A DNA stretch of 64,000 nt from Cyclospora cayetanensis (taxonomy: Eukaryota; Apicomplexa; Conoidasida; Eucoccidiorida; Eimeriidae), in assembly GCF_002999335.1 (NCBI RefSeq), contig NW_020312085.1:43191-107190 (forward strand), given 5' to 3'. Both the position numbers and the translations under genes were made by a program. Numbering within the stretch: the stretch's first letter is position 1; the number at the start of each line of letters is the position of its first letter. The notes under the pieces were generated by a model, which ran no database searches, had not been told where the DNA came from, and worked only from the letters and a program-made list of their open reading frames with translations. Shown here in pieces: positions 48,396-64,000 of the stretch.

Positions 48396-50163
48396 TCAAA
48401 GTTTCATAGAGGGAGAGGACAGCTTGCAGCCCACTCTGTCAGTTCTAAAGCCGACGCCTTTTGCTAAAACAGGAACGGTGAGAGGTGGGATATTACCCAG
48501 TGTGTAGACTCCGGACGGTGGCGCAGCCCCCACGGCGTGATGGAGCAACCCCGCTTTTCCCCCCGTTGCTTTTGTCGCGTGCCCTTGCAAACGCAAAAGT
48601 GTGTGAGTAATAACACCAGCAGTGCAGCCCAGGCGAAGAGGGCAGAGCAGCGCAACCCTCAAGAAATCGTCGAGCAACTCTGCGCGTCTGCTAGCTTCCT
48701 ACCTCCCCAAAGGATTCAGGAAGGAGTTGCTGCTGCTGCTCTTTGACCTCCCTAGCCAGAGTCTCGTCTCCTAGGAGGTCTTCTAGCTCGTCTCTGCAAA
48801 AATGACACCCCGGCCGACATCCCAGGAGCCATCACAGTTCGCCATGGCGGGTGGGCTTCACAGAGAAACGTTCGCTTCGGGATCTTCCAGAGCGAGCAGG
48901 CACAGCATGGAGGCACATGGCAGTGAAGCGCTACCGTGGCCTCTGGTGGTAGTGGCTCCGGTGGGGAGGACTGAAGACTATCCGGTTTTTTTTTGCGGGG
49001 TAGAGTGGGGGAGCCTCCTACGGGGCGACGACGAGGGGTCGACACTCGTGTCTTTTGCGATGCGGGAAGCTGAGTGTCTCTCCGGAAGTAAACTCACCTG
49101 TAGTCTCTAAGGAGACAGCATACGGCCCGCATACAGGCTTCCTGGAACGGAGATCGTCTAGCTCTAAAGAGCGCGTCCAGAGACTTAAGGACCGGCACTA
49201 CCTACGCCGCAAAGCAACCGAATTTCACGTGCACTTGTGCTTTTGCGTGTGTTTCTACTCGCGATTCTGACATCAGGGATGCAACCGCTCCACCTGGGAA
49301 AGACCAGACGGACCTCTGTCTGGAGCACCCGCCGGATCATTGCCGCAACAAAGCCTGCCACGCCAGTTTCGCAGGATGCAATCTGCAGCGAGGCCCCTCG
49401 CTGAGGCCTGCGGGGGCCTCCTTTGGTGGGAGGCTTGCTGCGGGAGCCCTCTTCAGTGGACAGTGCTGCCTCGGCAGTTTTGGATATCTTGAGGCGCAAG
49501 TCTGTCGACGCGAGCAGCAGAAACGTGTCCTCCAGCAGACACCCGAGCGGTTCCTTGGAGGACTCAGGTATTGCCAGCGGTGTGATGCTGCACGATGCCC
49601 CTAAATCGCTCTCTCCTTCCGCATCGAGCCACGGGGATAAAACTCGACTAACTAGCAGCCTGCGCGTGGATCACTACACCACATGAGGACCTACAGGTTA
49701 GTTTCTAGAGGTGTGTTAGTGGGTTTGGATGTATGCATGTACGTGGGTAATATGCCTGTTTGTGTGTGTGTGTGTGTGTGTGTGTCTGTGTGTCTGTGTG
49801 TGTGTGTCTGTGTGTGTGTCTGTGTGTGTATGTGTCTTTTTCTGTGTGTGTGTGTGTGTGTCTGTGCGTGTGTCTGTGTGTCTGTGTGTGTGTCTGTGTG
49901 TCTGTGTCTGTGAATGCATCCTTCTCTCTGACAGGAGGGAGGTTGTAGCGACATAGACCACTACCCGTGTAAGATACACCTCCAGTGCGGGAATGAGAGG
50001 AGGCGGGTTCGCGCGTGCGAAATGGGATCTCCGATTTATGCACGGACACCAGCAAGCAACGCACCGCTGAAGCTGGAGCTTCCTTAGCATCGAGAGAGAC
50101 TTTAGGACAAAGCTGTAGATCCTCTGCACTCCAAATAGCAGCAGCGGCACAAACACATACAGA

Positions 50164-50214
<51 letters not shown>

Positions 50215-53200
50215 GCCTCCATACATACATTCGTAGACACATACACACACCCGGCTGCACGGAGGTCGACAGCGCGAGAACTGCGAGGCAGGCATTTGAA
50301 CCCTTTTGCAGCCACCTTTATACACCTGCATGAGTGCTGCAAAGCAGACTGGTGCGAACGCAGGAAGAGCTATAGGAGACGTCGGTGCTTGCCTGCTTGC
50401 GGCGGGCATCGGAAGCGCACTGCAGCTGTGCAGCCAGCATCCGGCCCCTAAAGGCGGGGTGTCCATACGCCTTGTTGAGTGCGCAGAGAGCCTCCACGAA
50501 AATTGCAGGCAGCGTGCTCTCCTGTATACACGACATAGCACGATCCACTGGAAACCCTTGACATGCTTGCCGTCCAGGGAATTATCTATTGGGGTAGGAG
50601 AAGGACTTTTAGCAGCGAGCCGTTTTGCAAAATAAAACTCCACAGCGTCGCAAGCGCTGTGTCGTGTGTATTTTGACGCACGTGTCGAGGCAGCACTACG
50701 CCCAAGTAGACGGATTCTGCCAGCTGCCGCACGGACGCATCCTCATCTCCCAGGCAGAAGAAAAGTCTGAAGCCGCAATCGCAAGAGACGCAGTAGTACC
50801 CATAAATCGCAGCGGAACTCTTCTCTCCGGGGGAAAAAATCGCCAGTAAAACAGCCGCCCTTCACAAAGAGCAGGAGCTGAGCCCGTGTGGCAAACACAT
50901 CCTGCCCGTGTGTACATAAAAATCTTTGCCTCCGAATGGCGTTGGTCCTTCCCCGGGAGACCTCGATGCTCGGAGGCTTCGGCAGTCTGCTGCCTCCTGT
51001 CTTGCATAAAAAGCTCTGGGAGACAGCTGTAGCTGCCACTCCCCTTGCGCGCACACACCGCTGCTCTCGCATATGTTCTTGCAGCAACCTCTCAGGATTT
51101 CTTACCCGAGAACAACCTCTCCCTTGCATCTCACGAAATCCTCTGTCAAAAGTCGAGACAAGCACACCAATGCCATCTTCCTCAGAGGGGCCACTACTCC
51201 CGTGTTGCTGATTGGTTTAAGGGGCATCCCCAAGGCGCTTGCCGCGGATGTCTGAGGGCTAAAAGACGCTTCTCCATCTGAAGCTATTGCAGAAACTATG
51301 AGAGGCAGAACTTTGTCCGCAAGCTGCCCATGACGCTGCAGCACATCGCTGAGCACCTGCAACAGCACGAGCAGCAACGACGCGGCGCACACGCAGCTTG
51401 CAGAAGGGGTGGCGAACGTGGACGACCGAGGCACAGAAAGGGCATATGAGCAACAGCTCACCACAACGGCATTAAGTCGAACCAGATGGGGTTCGTCTGG
51501 ATGCAGCTGCGCAGCCAGAAGCTCCACGGCGAGCTGCAACAACTGTTGCTGCCCCGCGACAAGGCCTTTTTTCGAGGCATTTGAGAGAGCAGGCGCAGAA
51601 GCACTGGACGGCACGCATCCCGCACTAACTGCCAACTTCCCCAGCACATGGACAGCCACCACCCTTACACGCAGCGGGAGAGGCGCAAGCTGCCGGCGAT
51701 GCTGCTGCTGGAGAGAGGACGCTGGCCTGCGTCTCTTGCTCTGCGGCTCGGTGGAGTTGTGCGAACGCAATGGAGCGAAGGGAGACAAAGCGGAGGCAAC
51801 AAGCGCAGCCGCTTGAGGAGAGTCGGTGGGGGTGGTGGTCATGCTGCTGCTGTTGGTGTTGCGACTGACAGAAGTATCATCTCTATCGAATAGTCCTCCG
51901 AAGCGAGGCGGGGTCCTTCTTCTCGGGGGCGTTGCTGCCGCTGCTGCTGTCAAAACTGTGTCAAGGCCGGAAGAATCTCTGCGGGTGCAAGGCGGTGCAT
52001 CCTGCTTCCACGTCAGTCCCGACTCCGCAACCTTCTGGATAGCTGAAGGCAGCTTGTCAAGCACAAGCGCCTACAACCGCAGCAAACGAGGGACAAGAAG
52101 GAAAGCATCGGCAGAATAAGCAGCAACAGTAACAGCAGAAACAGTAACAGCAACGAAAGCTGCCACAAAAATGCAACCGCCGTTGCATCAGAAGATGCCT
52201 TCCAGCCCCCCCTTCCGTTCCCCCAGACTCCCATGCTCCTCCCCACCCCGTTTTTTCTTCTTTTCTTTATCTCCATGGCAAAGCGGCAGCTTCCTATCTG
52301 CTCACCTGCACGACCTTTGCTACATCCTCTTCCAGTCGTAGGAGCCCCATCAGAGCCAACTCTCCAGCTAACACGAGATGTCTGCGGCACCGCAGCCATC
52401 ACATCGACAAGAGTTGCGTTTTGTCATTCAAGACCAACGCAAGGGCGGCTGCTGCAGGGGTCATTGGAGGATAACAGCGCACCTGCAAAAGACTTCATCG
52501 TCTGGAAGAAGCACTATCAGCTCTTCTCCACTTGCTGCTGCTGCAGCGCTGCCATGCAGAAAGGCCGCTGCTGCACGGTGTATCATGCCTTTCAGCTCCT
52601 GCTGAAGGCCCTCCCGAGTACACTGTAGCAGCGCTGCTGTCCAGCTGCATCCCAAAGAATCGTTTGGCTGCTGCCTTTGAGCACGCATGAAGAAGGATGC
52701 AGATGCTGAGCAGTACTGAAGGTCTATAGACACTGCAAAAAGCGTCTGTACTGCGGGAGCCACGAGATCGATTGGCAGCAGCTGCCGAGACAGCAGCATC
52801 AACAGCTCCTGTGCAGCAGCTGCCCTCGTGGTTCCGGAAGCAAATCTAGATGCAGACTGCACAGCTTCCAGCAGCAGCGAAGCCTTCGTGTGCAGCAGCT
52901 CGCTCAAGGGAAGCTGCTGCATGCGGTGTGACTGCTCCTGCTGCAGCGTGTCAGGGCCGTGTTGAGCAGCGCATTTTTGCTGCTCCTGCTGCAGCACCGC
53001 AGTCGCCACATGCCGCCACGCTGCAATGACTGCTTCCGCAGCTTCTGCTGCCCGTTTTGCACCGCACGCAGGCATTTTATTGACGGGCCTGTCTGCAGCG
53101 GCAGCGCTCGCCTTTGTCGAACTCTCATTCACCCAGTCCAAAAACCCCTGAAAACGCAAAAGAGAGAGAGAGCAAAAAGCACCGCTCCCCAAATTCAGAG

Positions 53201-56200
53201 CTTCCAACAGATATGGATATGCATGGCGACAGCAGTAGCAGGCCGCCGCCTCCAGCAGCCGTTGTTCAGTTATTGCCCGCACCAGCAACAGCAATTGCAG
53301 CAACAGCAATTGCAGCAACAGCGATTGCAGCAACAACGGGAGCGAACCATACCTGCAGCTGCAGAAGCCGCCTCACAGCAACATTAGGCGCACACACGCT
53401 GCGAATACACGCCTCAAGAACCTCTGCAGCGATCCCGTTCCTGCAAGCACATAATTACATGAACGCGCAGCCATTCTGGGAATCTGGTAGCGTTTCAACA
53501 TGCATTTTCCAGCTGTCCTTACCTTTTCCTCTAAGGCGATTCGAGAATTGCTGCCTACCTTTTGCTGCAGGAAGCTGCATAGAATACCCTAAAGTTTCGA
53601 AGCTGCTCGTCTGTCGAGCGCCATATAACCAGGTCTGCTGCTGCATCTGCTGCTGCTTCACCCGTTGCACTGCAACTCCTACTCATGGTGCTTCCGTCGG
53701 AGTGCAACAGCTGCTCTGTCAATTCGAAAGCCTTCTCTCTGACCATCGGCTCCTCGTCTGCAGCTGTTGCTGCGTGCAATATAAAGTTCCTCCACGCACT
53801 GCAGATGCCGCCGACCAGCGCGGTAGCGACAGCAGACCGAGCAGCAGCAGCAGCCTCACTCGGGGGTTGGACCTGCAAGTTCTCCTCTTGATGCTGCTGC
53901 TGCTGCGCCTGCTGCTGTTGCTGTTGTTGTTGCAGCAGCTGCTGCACCTGAAGCTGATGCTCCTTTTGCGTCCACTGCTCACACTGCCCTGCACCCTCGT
54001 GCAAACGCTGCTCCCTCTGCATCCGCTGCAAGCCGTCTTGCCCGTTGTTTGCAAACATGAGCTGTTGCTCCCCCTCCTCGAGCAGCTTGTGAAGGGCCTC
54101 GGTGGTGAATGTGTGCAGCGCAGCCATGGCTTGCCTCCTCACTAGGACCGAATTGTCTCTGCAGCGTGTTGCGATTTGCTTCCAACCGAGAAGGCGAAAC
54201 ACACTCCACCCTGAAGGGTCGATAGCACCCGAAATCGTCCTTTCTGCTGCTGCCTGTACGTGTATCGCCGCAGCTGCATGCTCAGTGAGGCTTCGCGCAG
54301 CAGCCTCCCCCTCTGCGAAGGCCGTGAAGTGTTCGGGCAGCACCCGCAGCAGCGTGAGGTGCTGCAGCAGCAGCGGCAACAGCTGCTGCAGCGCTGACAC
54401 GCCGGCGCGCCGCACGACTGTCTTGCTGTGGTCTAGGCAGCTGTTTTTGAGGCCTTCTATGATGGAGGGCCTTAGCAGCAGCTGCAGCAGCTGTAGCTGC
54501 CTGCTCTGCAAGCGTGTGTCTCCAACGGCTCCTCCGCCTGCTGGCGCTGCAGCTGCAGAACGCAGAAGGACGGCGCAAATATTCGGCAGCGCCTCAACGG
54601 CTCTGGCCCGAATAAGCGGCTGGGAGTCTTCCAATGCCGCAGAGAAAGGCACCAGTAGCTGCAGAAGCAGCGCATGCCTGTCGCTTTGTGTTGCATCCGT
54701 TAGGAGGGGCGACAGCAGCGTGCCGCTGTCCTCAGACGCAAACAGCAGAGGCCGCTCTAAGCCGCTGGAGCGGCCTCTGCCGTTTGCGCTGCAAGGGTAG
54801 CTGCTGCTGGATAAGGGCGCATGCAGCAACTGCTGCAGCAGCTCTACCCCTAGGAGGCGGTGGCTAAGGCGAGCAGCACGCAGCAAGGGCACAACCGCCA
54901 GCCTCAAGAAACGCTCCAGCACTCCCCCGTCGTTCTGCATGCGCTGCGGCTCTTCCTCCTGCTGCTGCCCCATTTCCCATAATAGCCAAGCGCTCCTATC
55001 GCTGCGCAGCTGCACGGCTTCTTGGAGAATGCAGCATCTAATGAGGGTGCAACACACCCCAGATGCAGCGGCTGCGGAGGCCGTGCTGCTGGGGAGACAG
55101 CTAAAGCAGAAGCTACACAGAAAGGCCACAATAGGATCTGCGGCAGATTCGCGCTGCTGCTGCAGCTCAGAAAGAGCAGCTGCTTCTCGAGGACTGGGGT
55201 CCCCTAGACAACGTGCAGCTTCCTCGGCGGCAATAGACGTCAAGCGCTCTGCTTTGCTGCTGCCACCCTTTGCTGCTGCGAAAGAAGCGCTATTCTCGTC
55301 AGGTGTACTGTCTGAGCCTCTAATTTCACGCAGCTCGTATGCACGTGCCTGCTGCTGCAGCAAGGGGTGCAGGAACAAAGCAGGCTTCAACAGCTCACTG
55401 CAACGCGTCACTATCTGCACTAAAAGGCCGACAATCTGCTGCTGTCGCCCCCTCTTCTGGCGGTATTCGCTTCCGAGCCTCTGGGGGGAGGCTTTCGCAG
55501 GCCCACTGGCTCCTGCTTCGTCTGCTGTGCAGGCAGCAATTGCTGCGTTTGGCTCAAGCTGGTGCTGCTGATACTCCTGCAGCAGACGCGGCAGCAGGGG
55601 TAGCAGCACGTCGCTTGCAGCTGCTGCGAGGCAGTCCACCAAAGGCCCTCCTTCGTACAGCGGCAGCAGGAAGAAGGGCTCCGCTTCTGGCAGCTGCCTT
55701 GGAGAACGTGGGAGCTTCGAGGAGTCGTGCTCTTGAGGATCTTCAGCGAAAGGAGTTAGGGAGCCTGGCAAGTCACATGCAATGCCCCCTTCGTGCCGGT
55801 GCCTGTGACGCTGGGGCACCTTCTGCGGCTGCTTGTGCAGATGCGACATGCGCAGCTCTTTGACGCGCAGCAGCAGCAGCAGAGGTGCCAGCAGCAGGAC
55901 CTCTCTGAAGGCAAAGACCACACGCCACCACGCTCACCGAGACGGTTGCGCGATTTTTTCTACAGAATGTATGGCCACTGTGTGGTAGTGGAGAGAGGAG
56001 CGGATTGACTTGCACAGCAGCTTGTGCTACCTCTGGAAGCCCTGTGTCTTCCCCCACAAGTCCACGGCGCGCTTCAGCAGGAGGCGTAAGGCGTCTCGGC
56101 TGCTAGAAATGGAGACAGTCTGCGACTGCAGCTGCTGCAGACACAGACACAGCTGGAGAGACAGCACAGCAGCCAGGGAGGGCAGCGCCTGCTGCTGCAG

Positions 56201-57774
56201 CCAGACAGCCAGCCGCAGCTGCTGCTGCGAAGGCTGCAGGGAAAGCGCTTGATGCTGCTGCAGCTGCTTCTGCCACGACGCCGCCTTGCCGTCAAAAGGT
56301 TGCTGTAGTTGCTGAAGCACCAGCTGCATCCCCTCGCCATCACATAAGGACTGCACTAATCCGTGGCGGTAATTCGTCTGTAACTGTGAGTTGCGCGCGC
56401 AACACCACAGACACACAGACACACAGTCACATACACACACACATATACATATATACATAGATATATACGTACATATATACATATATACATATATATATAT
56501 ATGTAGGCAAGCAGGCATGAAGGCAGCTTCTCCCTTCGAGCTTCCGAAGGCCATGGATTACCTCGGCTAGCTGCACTGCAACCTAGCGGCTATACATTTA
56601 GCCCGCTTCAGGGCATAATAAGCCTTATAGACGCTAGAGTGTACGGAGACGACGCAAGACTTTAAGTCCCCTCTGCACGGCACCCCTTAAGAAGAAGCTG
56701 CCAAAGCTGCTACAACCCTGGCTCTTTCTGATTCAGATAGCCGCTGCCTACCCCTAGAAACCTAAGGTATGCAATCGCGGCATGCATTCCTAGCAGGCCT
56801 CCTCGTTGCATGCAGCGATTGAGAGCTGCAGACACCACACGCCAGGCCCTTGAGGGTGCAGCGGCTTCGGGGGTATCCACGACAGCCGTTTCTCCCGCTA
56901 CAGCAACCGCTGCACGCATGCGCTCCCATCCTTCGCGTTGCACGGCTTGATTTGAAGCAGACAGAATAAGCAATGCGTCTGCCAGTTGGTCAAGTGCACA
57001 CCCTTGATCAGTGGATGGGAGAGCTTCCTCATCGCGCGCTGCTGCTGCTGCTGCTCCTTCTCCTTTTCCATTTTCAAGACAAGTTTCCATGGCATCGGCG
57101 AAAGGCAGCAAGGCAGAAATGGCCTCCTCAAGTGCTGCTACTGCTGCAACAGTATCTTGAGGTGGGGCATCCGACACAAAAGGCGCTGCAGCTGCCGCTG
57201 CAAGGTGGGAAACGATTCCAGGAGCAGCGTCAGCAGCAACTGCCAGCACCGCTTTGACCGATGCGGAGAAGGGCGCATAAAAGAAAGCCTCAAAGTTGGA
57301 TAGAGCGGCATCTACAGGAAATACTCGGTGAGCACTTGAAGCTCCTTTCGCGGTGTGTCTGCTACTGAGAGACGCTGCACTGGCATGCGCAGACTGCCTG
57401 CCACGAAGGGTGCTGGCATGTGGGCTGCTTTGCAGTTTTCGCGTAGGCGGTGAATTCCTGCAGCCGCTTTCCGTGTCGCTGCTGCTGTCTTCGCTGTTAC
57501 TGTCTGAGCTCCAGTTTCGCGAAAGGCACTCAGAAGCGCTGCTCCGAATGCGTGAATGACTGCGGCCTTTTCGTTGCGGCTTGTGAGGCCGCACCGTCCG
57601 ACAAGGCCCTGAACAAACGTCCATGGTGCTGGGGTGCACTTCCACAGTTTCGATAGCGCGGCAGCTGGGCGACTGCAGGCTTTTGGTGCTGCTGCTGCTT
57701 CCATCACGGAGAGGACTCTGAGAGGCTACGACAAAACAGCTGTTCCCCCCCAGGAGGGTTTGTTGCTGTGGCAT
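48396..57774 (-). CDS. Condensin-2 subunit CAP-D3-like HEAT-repeat protein
   Basis: Start ATG at 57774. Supported minus-strand exons: 57774-56752, 56383-56031, 55904 to about 53600, 53440-53353, 53147 to about 52480, about 52053-51106, 50766-50682, from 50521, about 49600-49280, and about 48825-48690. The stop is perhaps at 48396. HEAT-type segments include SQPLIRARAVEALPNICAVL, DNSVLVRRQAMAALHTF and EEPMVREKAFELTEQLL. The family-specific stretch LRKMALVCLSRLL...VRCKG joins by a phase-2 splice to LFFCLGDEDASVRQLAES, then PAIFVEALCALNKAYGHP, and later DELEDLLGDETLAREV. This order matches CAP-D3, which places condensin II on chromosomes in the nucleus. Poly-Gln, Leu/Gln and Ala runs sit between repeats. 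The junction near 53.6-53.4 kb and exons below 50.4 kb are not fully solved. CAP-D2 is the alternative. Confidence 0.72.
49740..49920 (+). repeat. Intronic TG/TGTC repeat
   Basis: About 180 bp of (TG)n with TC interruptions on the + strand (CA-rich on the coding strand) lie inside the CAP-D3-like gene between proposed exons. They generate His/Thr-rich open frames that are artefacts. Confidence 0.9.
50166..50209 (+). repeat. (AT)n microsatellite, about 21 units
   Basis: An uninterrupted alternating A/T run lies within an intron of the CAP-D3-like gene, about 250 bp from the TG repeat. Confidence 0.97.
53268..53345 (+). repeat. CAGCAACAGCAATTG repeat
   Basis: Four imperfect 15-18 bp units occur in the intron between the 53440-53353 and 53147 exons of the CAP-D3-like gene. 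They resemble the gene's coding CAG tracts but lie outside the proposed coding sequence. Confidence 0.75.
56396..56512 (+). repeat. Intronic AC and AT-rich repeat
   Basis: ACACACAGAC units pass into ATATATACATATAT units immediately upstream (on the minus strand) of the 56383 acceptor of CAP-D3-like exon 2. Confidence 0.85.
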
Positions 57775-60139
57775 GTCTGCATGGCCCCTGGATTACTTTG
57801 GCATTGTGTGGCTTCGAGCGTGTGATGCATATGGCTGGTGCGGGTGCAGCTGGACTTCCTACTGCCGCTGGCTACAGCAAGGAGAGTCGCACCCCCTTCC
57901 AGTCTCGCTTCGAGCACTCACTTACTCCCTCGCTGCTGCCTTCGCCAGAGATGCATGGCTGAAAAGCCACCAGTTGTAGTACGTAAATATAATTTGCATG
58001 CAACTGGAGAAAAGGCTCCCTGTGTGCCTTCCAGTAGAGGCCCCTCAGCAGCAGTCCGCGCACGGGGGGCGCCGCGCCTGTGAAACTACGCTGTTTCAAA
58101 AAAACAGGGGCTTTTGGGCAACTTCCTGACGCGCATATAGTATCTTCCGTTAAAACAGAGTATATTGTTTTGTAGCACTTGTTCGGATTCCCTTCAAGCT
58201 CCCCAGAGTCGGCGGTGGGGGGCCCCCTGGAAGGCGAGATCACGGTGGGGTTGTTGTTGTGTACTACAGCAAGCGAGGACCGAGGTGCTTCGTGAGGGCC
58301 GGGAAAGTAGCTTGGAGCATCATTGGCCTTCGTTAGCGCTTTTGGATGCAGGAAGGTGTGACTTTGTCGGAAGCACTATACCTGCTTCCTGCCCCCCAGC
58401 CGCGTAGTCCGCATTTTGCATGACCACCACATGTACAGCGCAATTCCATGAATCGAGTTTTTGCATGCTTCAGTTTCATGTGGCTTGTGCTGCATTTGCG
58501 CTTCCATTTATGCCGTGATGCCCAACGTTTCCCTACCTTGGCACGCTGCTTGAGCAAGTGCCTACGGAGCTTCAAACTTTGCCACACAGAAGAGCCTTAT
58601 TTCCAGTAAAAATGCCATTCCGCTGCACGTGGTGCGCCTCTCCCTACGAGCCCTTTGGGAAACTCTTTCTCATGGTGGCAAGTATACTAGAAGCTGTAGC
58701 GTGGTATCTCTGTGTTCAACGCAAATCCTGCATATGCCGCGCATCGACGACCCCACCATGCCTCAGATAACCCATACAGCTGTCATTAGAGGGTACACGA
58801 ATACGCTAACGCACAGAAGGACTGCTCTCTTGTCTCTTCTCTACGAATGTCCTAAAACCTTGCTAGAATCATACACCCACGCCACGCGTGTCATGGCAAA
58901 AGATAAACAAGTCCCCTATTAACAGGCATCCTACGCCATACCCTGACCCTCGAACTGGTACCCCAGTGACACGCCTATAGTACTACAGGATGCCGCCTAA
59001 GTAGGCATTCCTCAATTTTGGGATCAGGTTCGTCTCGACTACGTAAGAGGGAAGCTAATGCTTTCGCGGATGTCCTTCTTCGGCATACAATCGAGCCGAG
59101 TGTGATGACAACACAAGCAAACCTTTGGAACTACCGGCGTACACCCTAAATTTTCTATTGCTAGTAGATGGTGCGCTGCTCATAGAAATAAGGAAAATAC
59201 TGGCGCTGGCATGCTGTACAGCGAGATCAAGAAGAATGATCCGCTATGCATGGGAGTGAAATATGCTGTGGCTAGCCCGAGGTCGACAGAAAACACCCTA
59301 GTTGTGCCTGAGAACGCCTGAGACTAGATAGAATCCACTGCAGGCTGTATCGCTCCGAACGAAGGCAGGGTCCTAAATGTTTGCCCAATGCGACCGGGTA
59401 CACAGGGTGGTCACCAGTGGCTCATTTACCCTCAAAGCTGTAATTCAAACAAGGGAAGCAAGAGGAGGCTCTCGCTCAAGCATATACGGGGTCATACACT
59501 CTAACGCCGGATACACAAGAACTAATTCATTTTCTGGATAACATGCAACAGCCAGTGGATCCGTTATAGCAGCGCACCACATAGGTGGGCGTACCTGCAT
59601 CGGCAACCGCTAGAGCAAAGGCATCTACCCCATTGTGCCCGTCTGGCTTGCTCCTAGAACATGCAAGTAGCTGAGCCCTATCCAAACTACGCGACTTCAT
59701 GTCGGCTCTTCACGCTACATCACGAGATATTCATGCAGCGGTGTAGGCAAAGTGTTCGTGTTCTAAAATATGACCTAATAAAAGAAAAGGCTATTTACGT
59801 TGGGACTCGGTGGTGCTTGTTCTGAGTTCTGGGTTATGATTCCCCGAATTTGCGTACGGACAGATGTAACCTCAAAACTTCGCACTTCTTTAAAACGCTG
59901 ATTCCCCTTTCTCTGTCTTGAAGCAAGGTCGGCAGTCCCTCTCAGTGCGGCATTTCCCATAAAAAAAACAGGATTCACAAACACAGACGCGAAATTCGCC
60001 GAGGCCCACGCATGTGCGCAGACCTCTTTATGCGTATGCTTGCACATCATGAGCTGTAGAACAAAATACAACCACGTGCAATGACGCCTAGACGAAAATA
60101 GTAAACGAAATGTCGAGATCAGAAAGGCCTTGTTGCCCG
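57775..60139. other. Spacer between RuvBL2 and CAP-D3-like genes
   Basis: About 2.4 kb is without trinucleotide tracts or long frames. It must contain the RuvBL2 3' end and the CAP-D3-like promoter, both on the minus strand. No RNA gene or element is recognised. Confidence 0.5.

Positions 60140-64000
<3,861 letters not shown>

Noticed and set aside
49705..50643. 312-codon minus-strand frame with a His/Thr-rich end
   Set aside because: The His/Thr part is just a translated TG/CA microsatellite. Only the separate segment around 50521-50400 in another frame matches the CAP-D3 family.
53114..54145. 343-codon + strand open frame with Ser/Leu runs
   Set aside because: It is antisense to CAP-D3-like exons whose HEAT helices are recognisable on the minus strand.

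Overview
The window looks like a coccidian apicomplexan, most probably an Eimeria-type genome. The coding sequence is full of CAG/GCA/CTG trinucleotide tracts that read as alanine, glutamine, serine or leucine runs. Genes are cut into many short exons. The introns carry TG, CA, TA, CT and GA simple repeats, and rich blocks alternate with featureless ones. Function calls rest on motifs recognised by eye in translations. Exon borders were chosen by GT(or GC)..AG sites with matching reading phase. No database search was run.

Layout. (1) 0.1-0.8 kb, + strand: a HIT-type zinc-finger protein resembling ZNHIT1/Vps71 of the SWR1 complex. (2) 7.8-2.1 kb, - strand: a FRA10AC1-family (spliceosome-associated) protein with a long N-terminal exon and a very long Ser/Arg-rich tail holding decapeptide repeats. 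(3) 7.8-15.6 kb: a repeat-poor, gene-poor block holding decayed Ty3/gypsy-type reverse transcriptase and integrase on the - strand. (4) 15.7-17.5 kb: unassigned coding-like stretches. (5) 17.7-21.9 kb, + strand: an apparent TMEM65-GAF fusion. (6) 21.9-28.0 kb: a second gene-poor block. (7) 28.05-39.98 kb, + strand: a complete 18-exon TIMELESS/Tof1/Swi1 gene of about 2,533 aa. (8) 41.3-47.4 kb, + strand: a complete 15-exon AIFM3-like Rieske plus FAD/NAD oxidoreductase of about 627 aa. (9) 57.8-48.4 kb, - strand: a condensin-2 CAP-D3-like HEAT-repeat protein. (10) 57.9-60.1 kb: spacer. (11) 63.5-60.1 kb, - strand: RuvB-like 2 (reptin), whose N-terminus lies beyond the right edge.

Several genes are nuclear and concern chromatin, replication or RNA: ZNHIT1-like and RuvBL2 (both known subunits of SWR1-type remodellers), TIMELESS (replication-fork protection), CAP-D3 (chromosome condensation) and FRA10AC1 (splicing). 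Two look mitochondrial (TMEM65-GAF and AIFM3-like). The most unusual points are the TMEM65-GAF fusion, long low-complexity insertions placed inside conserved folds (zinc finger, FRA10AC1 domain, HEAT repeats), and three apparent GC-AG introns in two genes.
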